A DNA stretch of 64,000 nucleotides from JADCRZ01 sp041751095 (GTDB lineage: Bacteria > Bacteroidota > Bacteroidia > Chitinophagales > Chitinophagaceae). Below, piece by piece: positions 34,721 through 44,670 of this stretch (its first letter is position 1; each line of letters begins with the position of its first letter). Position numbers and translations under genes: made by a program. The DNA is taken from assembly GCA_041751095.1 (NCBI GenBank), contig JBGSYC010000206.1, positions 38,374 to 102,373 of the forward strand, in the 5' to 3' direction. Under the pieces are notes generated by a model. It did no database searches. It was not told the DNA's origin and saw nothing but the letters and a program-made list of their open reading frames with translations.

Positions 34721-36262
34721 TTATCCTGCCCATCCTTCCCTGTCAAGGCTCCTGTATTGGATCGCTTCGGCCAGGTGTTCGACCTTAATATCTGTGCTTG
34801 CAGCCAGGTCAGCAATGGTGCGACTTACTTTTAAAATCCTGTCGTACGCCCTTGCTGAAAGATTTAACCGTTCCATAGCTGTTTTGAGCAGATTTTGGCC
34901 TGCCTGGTTGATCATGCAGATTTCTTTGAGCAATTTGCTGCTCATCTGTGCATTGCAGTACGTGCCCTGGTGGTCTGTAAACCGGGTACCCTGGATATCT
35001 CTTGCCTTTATTACCCTGTTGCGAATGGATGCGGATCCTTCCTGTTTTTGGATGGACGACAACTGGCTGAATGCTACCGGGGTTACCTCTACATGCAGGT
35101 CAATCCGGTCTAACAAAGGCCCCGAGATCTTATTCAGGTATTTTTGAACCGTGCCCGGCGGGCAACTGCACTCCCTTTCAGGATGGTTGTAAAACCCGCA
35201 TGGACAGGGGTTCATGGAAGCGATCAGCATAAAGCTTGCGGGAAAATCAAGGGCCACCCTTGCCCTGCTGATCGTGACCCTTCGTTCTTCCATTGGTTGC
35301 CGCATCACTTCAAGAACGGTGCGTTTAAATTCAGGCAGCTCATCAAGAAATAAAACACCGTTATGAGCCAGTGAGATTTCACCGGGTTGTGGGATTCCTC
35401 CACCACCAACCAGGGCCACGTCGGAAATGGTATGGTGTGGAGAACGGAAGGGGCGTTTTGATATCAGTGTTGCGTTTTCGGGAAGCTTGCCCGCCACGCT
35501 ATGGATTTTAGTTGTTTCAAGCGCTTCCTGTAAGCTAAGAGGAGGAAGGATGGTTGGTAAACGCTTGGCGAGCATCGTTTTTCCGGCGCCCGGCGGGCCA
35601 ATTAAAATGGCATTATGCCCGCCCGCTGCAGCTATCTCCAGGGCCCTTTTGATATTTTCCTGCCCTTTAACGTCATTAAAGTCAAATTCGAATTCATATT
35701 GGCCGTTAAAGAATTCTTCACGTGTATTTACAAGTACGGGCGTTAGCGAATTTGGGTCTCTCAGGAATTCGATCACTTCGGTTATATGTCCTACGCCAAA
35801 AACATTTAGCTGGTTCACCATAGCGGCTTCACGTGCATTTTGTTTTGGAACGATCAATCCTTTGAAGCCCTCCTTCCTTGCCTGTATGGCGATGGGAAGC
35901 GCTCCTTTGATCGGATGTACGGTTCCGTCAAGATTCAACTCACCCATGATGATATAATCCGTTAATTTTTCCGGGTTGTCTAACTGTTCGCTGGCGCCAA
36001 GGGTTCCCATGGCAATCGCAAGGTCGAATGCAGAGCCGCTTTTCCTGATGTCTGCCGGAGACAGGCTTACAACAAGCTTGGTGCGCGGCATGTGGTAACC
36101 ATTGGTTTTAATGGTACTTTCCACCCGCTGAATACTTTCCTTTACGGCGTTATCAGGTAATCCTACTATGTAATACTTATTGCCACCCATAACATTCACC
36201 TCTATTGTTATGGTAATGGCCTCAACCCCATATACGGCACTGCCAAATGTTTTCACTAACAT
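34721..36262 (-). CDS. YifB/ComM-family Mg chelatase-like AAA+ protein
   Basis: 513 residues. An N-terminal Lon-protease-like domain (EVNVMGGNKYYIVGLPDNAV; LVVSLSPADIRKSG) is followed by the AAA+ domain: Walker A ILIGPPGAGKTMLAKRL, Walker B VLFLDELPEF, and the YifB block SHHTISDVALVGGG. A Cys-rich zinc-like insertion (NPCPCGFYNHPERECSCPP) is typical. In some bacteria the homologue ComM drives branch migration during natural transformation. Competence here is unknown. C-terminal helical region YDRILKVSRTIADLA is a family end. Confidence 0.92.
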   Translation of the reverse strand: MLVKTFGSAVYGVEAITITIEVNVMGGNKYYIVGLPDNAVKESIQRVESTIKTNGYHMPRTKLVVSLSPADIRKSGSAFDLAIAMGTLGASEQLDNPEKLTDYIIMGELNLDGTVHPIKGALPIAIQARKEGFKGLIVPKQNAREAAMVNQLNVFGVGHITEVIEFLRDPNSLTPVLVNTREEFFNGQYEFEFDFNDVKGQENIKRALEIAAAGGHNAILIGPPGAGKTMLAKRLPTILPPLSLQEALETTKIHSVAGKLPENATLISKRPFRSPHHTISDVALVGGGGIPQPGEISLAHNGVLFLDELPEFKRTVLEVMRQPMEERRVTISRARVALDFPASFMLIASMNPCPCGFYNHPERECSCPPGTVQKYLNKISGPLLDRIDLHVEVTPVAFSQLSSIQKQEGSASIRNRVIKARDIQGTRFTDHQGTYCNAQMSSKLLKEICMINQAGQNLLKTAMERLNLSARAYDRILKVSRTIADLAASTDIKVEHLAEAIQYRSLDREGWAG

Positions 36263-36695
36263 GAACTCAAATTATATCAATAATCATCATCAGGAAAGGG
36301 TGATTACAACAGGAGACTTTTTTGTCTTTTGATCACCGGTGTGAATCTTTGATTGAAAATAAGGAGTGAGCTACATAAGAGATGGGTGGTTGCAGATTAT
36401 TTTACTGTACCGGACAATCTTTATACTTTGAGGTTAATGAGTGAGAATGCGCAGACCTCAAGATTCCTGTCAAACTTACTCCCTTAAACGTTTACAATCA
36501 CACACATAATAATCATTCTTTTTCCTGATTAAAGTCATGTTTTCCTGTGCAGAATGATTCTACATTTGATCTGTCAAACAAAAAGAATAACATCTAACTC
36601 TCAATATCCATTATCCATGAAACCGAAAAAATCTATCCTTTAAAAAACCGGCAGAATGTTTATCTGACCTATTGAAAAATCTACCGTTCACTATG
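36263..36695. other. 430-base gap, no gene seen
   Basis: AT-rich, no coding ORF on either strand. The right edge is the terminator of the M1 peptidase gene (36696-36727). Otherwise nothing supported; a small RNA cannot be excluded because the terminator is bidirectional. Confidence 0.4.
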
Positions 36696-36727
36696 AAAAA
36701 CCCCGGGCAAAACCTCGGGGCTTTTTT
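36696..36727. terminator. bidirectional terminator of the M1 peptidase gene
   Basis: AAAAACCCCGGG and CCTCGGGGCTTTTTT form a G/C stem (about 7 bp with one wobble, CAAAA loop) with A5 on one side and T6 on the other. On the minus strand it directly follows the M1 peptidase stop (36765). No plus-strand gene ends nearby. Confidence 0.85.
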
Positions 36728-36764
36728 ATTTACAGGCGATCATCTTCGTTAACATTTCCCTCAA

Positions 36765-38381
36765 TTACCTTTCCGCTTGCCTGATCTTCTCTGTTTGCGA
36801 GGAGAACAATACATGCACTTCCGGATCAGGCACAATCCGATCTGGTTCAAGCGGAAAAGAAATTTCCATCACTGTCTTTTGATCAATAACCCGGATAGTC
36901 TCGCTCGCCCGGTGACTGCCGGCGGTAAGTTGAATTTTGAGGGGAAAGCTGAATAGCGTTTGTTGTTGCTGAAAAACAGTGATGACCGCTACTTTCCGTG
37001 GATGATCAAATTCCCACGTCACTTTCAGGTCCGGCTGGCCGGGAGTATACAGCCATTGCCTGAAAAACGGATTGAGATTTTGTCCGCTCACCTGCTCCAT
37101 TGTCTTTTGAAAATCGTCAGAGGAAGCATTTTTCCCCTTAAACGAGTTATAGAATTTGCGGATACCTTCCCAGAAAAGCAAATCACCCAACTCGATTCGT
37201 AACATATGAAGTACCCACCCCCCTTTCTGGTAGGAATTGATATTCAGCAAACGCATTAAACTATCGGTGACCGTGGTATCTATAACAGGGAGGTTTCGTT
37301 TTTTAGCGTATGCGATTACACTGTCCCTGTCGGTTTTCATTTGTTTTAGCAGTGTATCGGGGCCGTATTTGCTTTCAAGGTATAACCGCGTCAGGTAAGT
37401 GGCAAATCCCTCGCTCAACCATATATCACTCCAGTTTTTTTCTGTAAGGGAGTTCCCAAACCATTGATGCGCGATCTCATGTGCAAGCAGCGGTTCAACA
37501 GTACGGTCTCCTTTGATGGAATATTCTGAATAAAAAATGGCGCTGGCATTTTCCATCCCACCAAACCTTGTAGTCGATTGTACGTTTACCAGCTTGCGGT
37601 AAGGGTAAGGCCCGATGTTTTTTATAAACCATGGGAGAATGTCAACGGCAAGGGAGTAATCATAAAAACCATTTTTCCGGTCTTCGGGGTACACCCAGCT
37701 ATAAACCGGTATGCCGCCCACATCTCCGGCATGGTTTACCGCAAATTCAGCAACCCCTATCACCATCACTTTCGTAGGCAACGGTATCACTTCCTTCCAA
37801 TGCGTTCGCCTTGTATTATCCTGTAATATATTTTCGCTGATCTTCACCCCATTTGAGATCACCTGGTAATGTTTAGGGGCTGTCACGACAAATTCTACGG
37901 CGGACTTATCGGCGGGGTCGTCCAGGCATGGTATCCAGTTGTGCGCCCGATCCGGCCAGTTGTCTGCGAAAACTGTCCGGCGGCCGTACCTGTTCTTTGC
38001 CATTATCAGCCCGTCTGCCGGAATTCCGGCGTATTGTATCGTAAAGCTCTTGGTTTCCCCAGCCGTAGCAGAGACGCTAATATGCAATTTATTGCCAATA
38101 TGTTTGAAATTCAACATCTTTCCTTTCGACTTTACCGTAGATACCACCATCCCTTTGCCTGAAGAATCCCTGCCTGCAAGGTCAATCTGTAAAGAGGAAC
38201 ATGATTTTAAAAAACGCACCTTGATTGTGGCTTCACCTCTTATAATGTTATTATCATCAGTTATGTGCACATTGAACAGGTAATGCATAACGTCTGCAAG
38301 TTGCCGGCGCGCTGTGGCTGGCTGGGCGAAAGTAGAAAACCAGAAGGGCATAAGGAGGATAGACACAGTCAGTTGCTTCAT
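36765..38381 (-). CDS. secreted M1 family aminopeptidase (short form)
   Basis: Zinc aminopeptidase, about 538 residues from the Met at 38381, which begins a signal peptide (KQLTVSILLMPFWFSTFA). The substrate-recognition motif GGMENASA and the zinc motif HEIAHQWFGNSLTEKNWSDI with the third ligand in SEGFATYLTRLY are complete. It has the N-terminal beta domain and catalytic domain, then only a small beta domain, so it lacks the large C-terminal helical domain of classical PepN. Periplasmic or surface role in peptide use is inferred. Confidence 0.88.
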   Translation of the reverse strand: MKQLTVSILLMPFWFSTFAQPATARRQLADVMHYLFNVHITDDNNIIRGEATIKVRFLKSCSSLQIDLAGRDSSGKGMVVSTVKSKGKMLNFKHIGNKLHISVSATAGETKSFTIQYAGIPADGLIMAKNRYGRRTVFADNWPDRAHNWIPCLDDPADKSAVEFVVTAPKHYQVISNGVKISENILQDNTRRTHWKEVIPLPTKVMVIGVAEFAVNHAGDVGGIPVYSWVYPEDRKNGFYDYSLAVDILPWFIKNIGPYPYRKLVNVQSTTRFGGMENASAIFYSEYSIKGDRTVEPLLAHEIAHQWFGNSLTEKNWSDIWLSEGFATYLTRLYLESKYGPDTLLKQMKTDRDSVIAYAKKRNLPVIDTTVTDSLMRLLNINSYQKGGWVLHMLRIELGDLLFWEGIRKFYNSFKGKNASSDDFQKTMEQVSGQNLNPFFRQWLYTPGQPDLKVTWEFDHPRKVAVITVFQQQQTLFSFPLKIQLTAGSHRASETIRVIDQKTVMEISFPLEPDRIVPDPEVHVLFSSQTEKIRQAER

Positions 38382-38491
38382 GAAGCTTATCATAAAAGAA
38401 AGATATAATTTAATTCGTAGTTGCTTTCATTTCGGGTAGACGATCATGCCCGGTATTAAATCCATAAGGCAATTTATCAAACGACATCCTA

Positions 38492-38890
38492 ATGTATAGT
38501 GTTAAAGAGATCAGATCAGAGCTTGAATTATGGAATCAATATTTTGGCGATGTATTATGCAGGATAAACGAGATCCAGGAAAAAGCAGGGCTGTTCTCTA
38601 CGCTGCACTCTTCAAGACGATACGCTTTAAAAGCTCAGGGCTTTCTCGAACAATTCAATGACCAGCAACAACTGGTAAAAGGTATCATGGAAAAACTTAC
38701 CTCTCTCGATGATGCCTTACATCGCGGTGATCCTGATGCTGTTACTGGTAAAGAGCATTGCAAAGAATTCTCCGCGACAGTTGAAGAAATGGAAGATTGG
38801 CAGCACGTTTTTCTAAAGCTTAAAGACGATTATGAAAAGCAAACTACAACCTGGAAAGGCAGAACTTCAATGCGCGATCGCAGAAACTGA
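38492..38890 (+). CDS. small helical protein of unknown function
   Basis: 132 residues, no domain recognised. Helix-rich with heptad-like stretches (ELELWNQYFGDVLCRINEI, LEQFNDQQQLVKGIMEKL) and a charged C terminus ending in KGRTSMRDRRN. Codon use is like the neighbours. Divergent from the M1 peptidase, with 110 bases between the two starts; convergent with the MutS-like gene. No function can be given. Confidence 0.65.
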   Translation: MYSVKEIRSELELWNQYFGDVLCRINEIQEKAGLFSTLHSSRRYALKAQGFLEQFNDQQQLVKGIMEKLTSLDDALHRGDPDAVTGKEHCKEFSATVEEMEDWQHVFLKLKDDYEKQTTTWKGRTSMRDRRN

Positions 38891-38959
38891 ACTTTTCTGT
38901 ATTCAATGTTGAGCCGGTCAGCGCGGCTGTATCAAGTGCAATGATAAAGGCATCTTCTC

Positions 38960-40276
38960 TTACAGGTTTTCCAGTAATTCCACCACTTTCTCTTTCTTAA
39001 GGATAAGGTATCCCAACCGGTCATTACTCACGCCTTCCTTTAGCTGGTAACTGAAATCCAACTGGTCGTCCTTTACCCTGGTTTCAAAAAAGCGAAACGA
39101 TATATTCGGATATTCCTTCAGTTCCTCGCCGATCTCATACAGGTGGGTCGACAAAATGAACAGGGAGTTCCGAATCTTAATCAACCCTTTGATAACCGTT
39201 GAAGAACATTTCATCGCATCCTGTACATTTGTTCCTTTGAAAAGCTCATCAATAAGCACAAGCCATTTTTTTCCGTCATTGATTTTAAGGATTGTATTTT
39301 TTATGCGTTGAACTTCATTAAAAAAATAACTCTCTCCTCTGGCAATATTGTCAACAACATTGATGTTGCTTAAAATGCCGTTAAAAACAGTAAGGTTCAT
39401 CGCTTCTGCAGGAACGCCCATGCCGATATGAGCAAGATAAACCGCAGCTCCTACTGCCTTGATGAAAGTGCTTTTGCCGGCCATGTTAGCGCCCGTAAGG
39501 AAAAGAAAATTGTTATCAGGAGCCATTTGAACGTTATAGGATACAGGTACGGGAAGCAATATATGGTAGAGTGCTTTTACATGTACGTGCGATTGCGGCT
39601 CACTTGAAAATGTTGGAAAGCTGAGATTGAAACTTTTGACCGCCATAGCCATAGAATACCATGCGTCTAACCGGCCGTATATATTGATCAGTTCAATGGC
39701 CGTGGCTTTGAAGCGGTAAAGAAGAAAATGGCCGAAGTAGATGGTTTGAACCGATGAATAACGGGTGCCTTTTTCTGTGTTGCTCAGTTTTTCAATAACA
39801 GGATCCTTCAACAGATCCTTGGCCCGTTGCAGGATTATTTTAAGAGAAGAAGGGGTATCGTCTTTATCGAACAGATGAATGATCTCCCTGAATCCCCGAG
39901 TAAAGTCGGCAAAATGCCCTATCGAATACTTAGCCAGAGAATAATCGGGAGCATGAATTAACCGGTAGCTAAGGGCGTTCATAATATCAGCCGTTTGCGG
40001 AATAGCATCTACCGGGCTTTCGTAGAATTTTTCCATCACCATTATTGTTCCGTTGCTAATGGTTTCAGGCCAGCCGGATTCTTTTTCAAGGATGCTTTTC
40101 AGAATTTGCTGGGTGTCCGTAATGCGTTTGATGTCATTAAAGGGCTCTGAAAAAAATTTCACCAGCCAGTCTTTGCCGCCCCGGGTACGTGTAAAATTAA
40201 GTTTATTAAAAATGGAGAATTCTTCCTCCTGATGAAAAATCGAAAGATCGCTAAAGGTGGTTTTATCTATGTCCAT
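38960..40276 (-). CDS. short MutS-like ATPase
   Basis: 438 residues. Residues ~1-240 are a helical MutS core/lever-like region. The ATPase domain has Walker A FLTGANMAGKSTFIKAVG (about 259-276), the MutS signature MGVPAEAMNLTVFNGILSNI, Walker B LVLIDELFKGTN (about 339-350) and the end motif FILSTHLYEI. The mismatch-recognition domain I and the clamp are absent, so this is a stand-alone MutS-related paralogue and not MutS or MutS2. Role in recombination or DNA repair is possible; not known. Confidence 0.85.
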   Translation of the reverse strand: MDIDKTTFSDLSIFHQEEEFSIFNKLNFTRTRGGKDWLVKFFSEPFNDIKRITDTQQILKSILEKESGWPETISNGTIMVMEKFYESPVDAIPQTADIMNALSYRLIHAPDYSLAKYSIGHFADFTRGFREIIHLFDKDDTPSSLKIILQRAKDLLKDPVIEKLSNTEKGTRYSSVQTIYFGHFLLYRFKATAIELINIYGRLDAWYSMAMAVKSFNLSFPTFSSEPQSHVHVKALYHILLPVPVSYNVQMAPDNNFLFLTGANMAGKSTFIKAVGAAVYLAHIGMGVPAEAMNLTVFNGILSNINVVDNIARGESYFFNEVQRIKNTILKINDGKKWLVLIDELFKGTNVQDAMKCSSTVIKGLIKIRNSLFILSTHLYEIGEELKEYPNISFRFFETRVKDDQLDFSYQLKEGVSNDRLGYLILKKEKVVELLENL

Positions 40277-40379
40277 GGTTCGTCGGTCTTTTGCTTCTGT
40301 CGTTTGAGGTATGGGCTTGACGTTCGAGGTTTGAAATATTGGAATGTAGGAAAAAAGTCAGCGCATTTACCTAAAGCCT

Positions 40380-40432
40380 ACTCATACGCACACCTCATAC
40401 CCCATACCTCATATCCCACACCCCCTCCCTAC
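40380..40432 (+). repeat. dispersed CATACCCC repeat, copy 3
   Basis: ACTCATACGCACACCTCATA followed by CCCCATACCTCATATCCCAC and CCCCTCC. Nearly the same as 2835-2868 (CATACCCCATACC... CCCCTCC). It lies in the gap between the divergent MutS-like gene and pyrC. Confidence 0.65.
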
Positions 40433-40483
40433 CAAATTAAACTATTTCCCCGTAATCTAATGAACATGAATAATAAAACATTT

Positions 40484-41836
40484 CTATATGACCTTAGCCT
40501 GGTTAAAGGTCAGCCGCATCCCTTTATGTGTTTCATCCCAGGTATCATTATCGTAAACCAGGTTGCCGTTAACAAAACAATGCGTTACTGAGGGCAGCGC
40601 TTTTCCTTCAAGGGGGCTCCATCCGCATTTATACCTGATGTTTTCCGGTGCTACGGTTGTTGTCTTATTCATATCAACAATTACCAGGTCTGCATGATAT
40701 CCTTCCCTGATAAATCCCCTTTCTGCAATTTGAAAGCACCGGGCTACTGAATGGCTCATTTTTTCCACCAGCTTTTCAATGTTTATTTTTCCCTGCTTTA
40801 CGTAATCAAGCATCAATACCAGTGTGTGTTGAATCAGCGGGAGGCCCGCGTGAGCCCTTTCGTATGGCAAATTCTTTTCGGCCAGGGTATGTGGAGCGTG
40901 GTCAGTTGCAATCACATCCAAACGGTCGTCCATCAAGCCATCCCACAAAGCCTTTTTATTAGCGGGCGCCTTGATGGCAGGATTGCACTTGATCAGGTTG
41001 CCTAACCTTTCATAATCATCAGCCGTAAAATGCAAATGGTGCACGCATACTTCGGCGGTAATGCGTTTGTTTCCGCCGGCTACTGTATTCCCAGAAAAAA
41101 GCTGGAGCTCTTTTGCGGTTGAAATATGCAAGACGTGCAGGCGGGTTTCATACTTTTTTGCGAGTTCAACAGCAAGAGATGAGCTTTTAAAACAGGCTTC
41201 TTCATCCCTGATGAGGGGGTGATAAGAAGCCGTTAATTCCCCGGCATCTGTTTTATACCGTTCCAGATTTTTAAGGATGATATGTTCATCTTCGCAATGG
41301 GTTGCGATAAGCACATTGCTTTCCCTGAACAATTTTTCCAGTGTTGAAAAATTATCCACCAGTAAACCTCCTGTAGAAGAACCCAGGAATATCTTGATGC
41401 CACAGACTTCGGTCCGTTTGTCATTTGTTCTTAATGCTTCTTCAGCATTAACATTCGAGGTACCCATGTAAAAGGAATAATTGGCAAGGGATGCCCCGGA
41501 TGCTATGCGGTATTTTTCTTCAAGCAGCTCGTGTGTAAAAACGGGCGGAAGCGTATTTGGCATTTCCATGAATGACGTTACGCCACCGGCAACCGCAGCT
41601 TTAGATTCGGTGTAAATGGAAGCCTTATGCGTCAGGCCAGGTTCTCTGAAATGCACCTGGTCGTCTATTACCCCGGGCAGCAGGTAGCTGCCTTCCCCAT
41701 CGATCTCTTTTGCCTGGTGCCCGATATTAATCAACGGCGCCATTTTCACGATGCGGCCATCCTTTACTAAAACGTCAGACTGGCGGGTACTCCCTTCATT
41801 AACAACGGCTATATTCCTGATCAGGTAATTTTGCAT
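40484..41836 (-). CDS. pyrC: dihydroorotase, class I type
   Basis: Cyclises carbamoyl aspartate to dihydroorotate, third step of pyrimidine synthesis. 450 residues of the amidohydrolase fold. The N-terminal metal motif reads VIDDQVHFREPGLTHK: the first His of the usual HxH is Gln, which I recall as common in Bacteroidota enzymes. Later ligands are in LIATHCEDE, LHVLHISTAKE and VIATDHAPHT. GGVTSFMEMPNT is the substrate loop. Close alternatives are other class I cyclic amidohydrolases; pyrD elsewhere in the window fits the pathway. Confidence 0.88.
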   Translation of the reverse strand: MQNYLIRNIAVVNEGSTRQSDVLVKDGRIVKMAPLINIGHQAKEIDGEGSYLLPGVIDDQVHFREPGLTHKASIYTESKAAVAGGVTSFMEMPNTLPPVFTHELLEEKYRIASGASLANYSFYMGTSNVNAEEALRTNDKRTEVCGIKIFLGSSTGGLLVDNFSTLEKLFRESNVLIATHCEDEHIILKNLERYKTDAGELTASYHPLIRDEEACFKSSSLAVELAKKYETRLHVLHISTAKELQLFSGNTVAGGNKRITAEVCVHHLHFTADDYERLGNLIKCNPAIKAPANKKALWDGLMDDRLDVIATDHAPHTLAEKNLPYERAHAGLPLIQHTLVLMLDYVKQGKINIEKLVEKMSHSVARCFQIAERGFIREGYHADLVIVDMNKTTTVAPENIRYKCGWSPLEGKALPSVTHCFVNGNLVYDNDTWDETHKGMRLTFNQAKVI

Positions 41837-41951
41837 AATTCGTATTTGCTTTCACATAATAAGGGATTTTATCAGGAATGGTATTACTTTGCCTTTCGCT
41901 CCCGGCTGCATCGGGCAATTCTTTCTTCACCATAACCGGAAAAAACAGCAC

Positions 41952-43649
41952 ATGCAATTTATAAAAAGCCTTTTAAGACTTTTCTTTTTGTTTGGGCCCT
42001 TTTACTCAATTGCACAATCAACAAATTTGCCGCAGGGTTCGAAACATTTTCATTTTCTCGACAGGCTCGAGATACTGATGCAGGATAATCCTGCTCTTAA
42101 TTTTTCCGGTCAGAAACCATTCAGCAGGAAAGACGCTGTAATGGCAGCAGAAACAGCCGATTCCACTGATGAACAAAAACCCGCCGGTCACTTTCAGCGG
42201 CTTTCAAAAGTGGATAAGTATAACCTGCAAAGCTTATTGATGAATAACTCAGAGTGGGTAAGCGGAGACAAATCAGGGTTCCTGAGCAGAAGACCTGTCT
42301 GGAACACATTTTATACAACAAAAGCAGACCTGCTGTCGGTAAACGAAAAAGATTTTTTTCTTGCGGTGAATCCTGTCATTCAGCAACAGCTGTCTTTTGA
42401 ATCCGGCAATAATCAACGGGTGTTTCTGAATTCAAAAGGGGTTACGGCGAGAGGATTGATCGCTGACAGGGTAGGCTTTGATTTTTACCTGACTGATAAC
42501 CAGGAAAGGCCACCCTCATTTGCCCAACGCTACATTAATCAGTTACGTGCGGTACCGGGGGCCGGTTTTTACAAACCTTACAAGCTAACCGCGCACGATT
42601 ATTTCGATGCAAGGGGTTCTGTTTATTTTAAAGCTGCAAAGTATTTTAATTTTCAATTCGGGTACGACAGGAATTTTATTGGTGACGGGTACCGCAGCCT
42701 GCTGTTGAGCAATTTTTCCAACAATTACCTTTTTCTGAAAATCAATACGCGTATATGGAAGTTGAATTACACAAACCTTTTTATGGAACTGCATCCCCAG
42801 TTCAATCGTAATTCCGGTGATATATTGCTGCCAAAGAAATATGCCGCAACGCACAGGCTAAGCATCAATGTAAACCGCTGGCTAAATGTAGGTTTATCAG
42901 AATACGTGGTCTTCGGTCGTACGAACCGTTTTGAGTTTTCTTACCTGAATCCGGTTATTTTTTTACGGTCGGCCGAGCATCAGCTTGGGAGCCCCGACAA
43001 TGCATTGGTGGGGTTTGATCTGAAAGCCAATGTCGGCCATTTCGGGCAGGTTTACGCGCAGTTTCTTCTGGACGAATTTGTGCTTAAGGAATTACGTGCG
43101 GCAAAAGGATGGTGGGGAAATAAATACGCTTTCCAGCTGGGGGCAAAATATATCAACGCCTTCACGATAAAAAACCTTGACCTTCAGGGCGAGATGAATT
43201 TCACCCGTCCGTTTACGTATTCACATTACAGCATCACCAGTAACTACACTCATTATAACCAGCCTTTAGCGCATCCATTGGGCGCCGGTTTCATAGAAGC
43301 CGTCGGCATCGCCAGGTACCAGCCCGTGCCAAAGCTTAATCTGCAGACAAAAATGATCCTTTTTGTACAGGGTATTGATTCGGGCGGAAGAAACCTGGGA
43401 AATAGTATCTTTCTTTCAAGCAATATCCGGCCTTTCGATTATGGCTTTTATGTACCTGTTGGTATAAGATCCATCGGTCTAAATGCCTCGGCATTGGCAT
43501 CGTTTGAGATCAGGGAGAACTTGTTTCTCGATGGGGCTCTTTTGTTGAGAAAGCTGAAAGCTTCCGGCAGGTCAGGCCTTTCATCCACAACACGCATGTT
43601 TACGTTAGGCATACGAATGAATATGTTTAGAAGGGAATATGATTATTGA
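41952..43649 (+). CDS. outer-membrane beta-barrel protein, Wzi/capsule-assembly-like
   Basis: About 565 residues from the ATG at 41952, chosen because it starts a signal peptide (MQFIKSLLRLFFLFGPFYSIAQ). The mature part has alternating hydrophobic/aromatic strands ending in a Phe/Tyr-type residue pattern near the C terminus (GIRMNMFRREYDY). The central block FDARGSVYFKAAKYFNFQFG YDRNFIGDGYRSLL is like the capsule assembly Wzi family barrel. It could help present a surface polysaccharide; no capsule genes are adjacent. Transcribed divergently from pyrC. Confidence 0.7.
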   Translation: MQFIKSLLRLFFLFGPFYSIAQSTNLPQGSKHFHFLDRLEILMQDNPALNFSGQKPFSRKDAVMAAETADSTDEQKPAGHFQRLSKVDKYNLQSLLMNNSEWVSGDKSGFLSRRPVWNTFYTTKADLLSVNEKDFFLAVNPVIQQQLSFESGNNQRVFLNSKGVTARGLIADRVGFDFYLTDNQERPPSFAQRYINQLRAVPGAGFYKPYKLTAHDYFDARGSVYFKAAKYFNFQFGYDRNFIGDGYRSLLLSNFSNNYLFLKINTRIWKLNYTNLFMELHPQFNRNSGDILLPKKYAATHRLSINVNRWLNVGLSEYVVFGRTNRFEFSYLNPVIFLRSAEHQLGSPDNALVGFDLKANVGHFGQVYAQFLLDEFVLKELRAAKGWWGNKYAFQLGAKYINAFTIKNLDLQGEMNFTRPFTYSHYSITSNYTHYNQPLAHPLGAGFIEAVGIARYQPVPKLNLQTKMILFVQGIDSGGRNLGNSIFLSSNIRPFDYGFYVPVGIRSIGLNASALASFEIRENLFLDGALLLRKLKASGRSGLSSTTRMFTLGIRMNMFRREYDY

Positions 43650-43806
43650 TTCAGATCGAAGATCCGATTGCGATTGCAGTTGAATATTAAAAGGAAATCT
43701 CCGATCTTAATACGTAAATATGCCGCCATTTGTGGTTGATGCGATAATATTAACGCTGAAGGCCCAAAGCTGAAGTCTAAAATATATAATCTACAATCTA
43801 TATCTC

Positions 43807-44670
43807 GTGCTTACCGCCTCTACCCTCCAACTGCTGCGTTTTCCTTTTTCGTTTTTCCTGATGCCTGTTTACCTTTTTGCCCTGAGCCAGGTTCAGCAGC
43901 CCGACTGGTGGCGTGCGCTGCTTATCTTCTTTATCTTACACGTGCTGGTATATCCTGCAAGCAACGGATATAACTCATATATGGACAGGGATGAAGGAAG
44001 TATAGGCGGAATAAAAGTTCCCATGCAACCCACACGGCAACTTTTTAATGTTTCCGTTGTAATGGATATTTTGAGCGTGTTCCTGGGTTTTTTGATCAGT
44101 GTTTACTTTGCGATAGCTGTAATGCTGTATATTCTGGCATCAAGGGCTTACAGTTACCGCGGGATACGTTTAAAAAAATACCCTTTGGCGGGGTATATCA
44201 CCGTTGTTTTTTTTCAGGGCGCTGTAACGTTCTGGATGGTGTATCATGGATGCCACCCGTTGAAAACATTAAAAATCTCTGAAACCGGCATGTTGGCAAG
44301 TAGTTTATTAATTGGTGGCTTCTATCCCTTAACGCAGATATACCAGCATGAGTCAGACAGAAAAGATGGTGTAGTTACCATCAGTGCGCTGATAGGCTAC
44401 CGGGGTACATTTGTATTTTGCGGCATGGTTTACTCATGTGCCTTTATGGTTTTGGCATATCATTATATTTCATCGCTTGAGTTTAAACAATTCCTGGTGC
44501 TTCAAATCTTTATGCTTCCTGTGCTCGTATTTTTTTTTGCATGGGGAGCCAAAGTTTTTAAGAACGCCCAGGCCGCTGATTTCGGAAATACCATGAAAAT
44601 GAATGTCCTGGCATCCTGGTGTACAAACACCGCATTTATAACGCTGATAATATGGAGAATATTTGAGTAA
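43807..44670 (+). CDS. UbiA-family prenyltransferase
   Basis: Integral membrane aromatic prenyltransferase. 287 residues with about eight membrane spans. The first Asp-rich motif is ASNGYNSYMDRDEGSIGGIK (N...D-x-D form); the second is HESDRKDGVVT. Together they bind the Mg-pyrophosphate of the prenyl donor. GTG start; the stop region overlaps the TTG of the polyketide synthase gene by 8 bases, so the genes are coupled. In this operon it probably attaches an isoprenoid to the polyketide product; menaquinone/heme synthesis is less likely because no men or ctaB gene is near. Confidence 0.85.
   Translation: MLTASTLQLLRFPFSFFLMPVYLFALSQVQQPDWWRALLIFFILHVLVYPASNGYNSYMDRDEGSIGGIKVPMQPTRQLFNVSVVMDILSVFLGFLISVYFAIAVMLYILASRAYSYRGIRLKKYPLAGYITVVFFQGAVTFWMVYHGCHPLKTLKISETGMLASSLLIGGFYPLTQIYQHESDRKDGVVTISALIGYRGTFVFCGMVYSCAFMVLAYHYISSLEFKQFLVLQIFMLPVLVFFFAWGAKVFKNAQAADFGNTMKMNVLASWCTNTAFITLIIWRIFE

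Noticed and set aside
35427..35957. 176-codon plus ORF inside the YifB-like gene
   Set aside because: Shadow of a gene with clear AAA+ motifs on the other strand.
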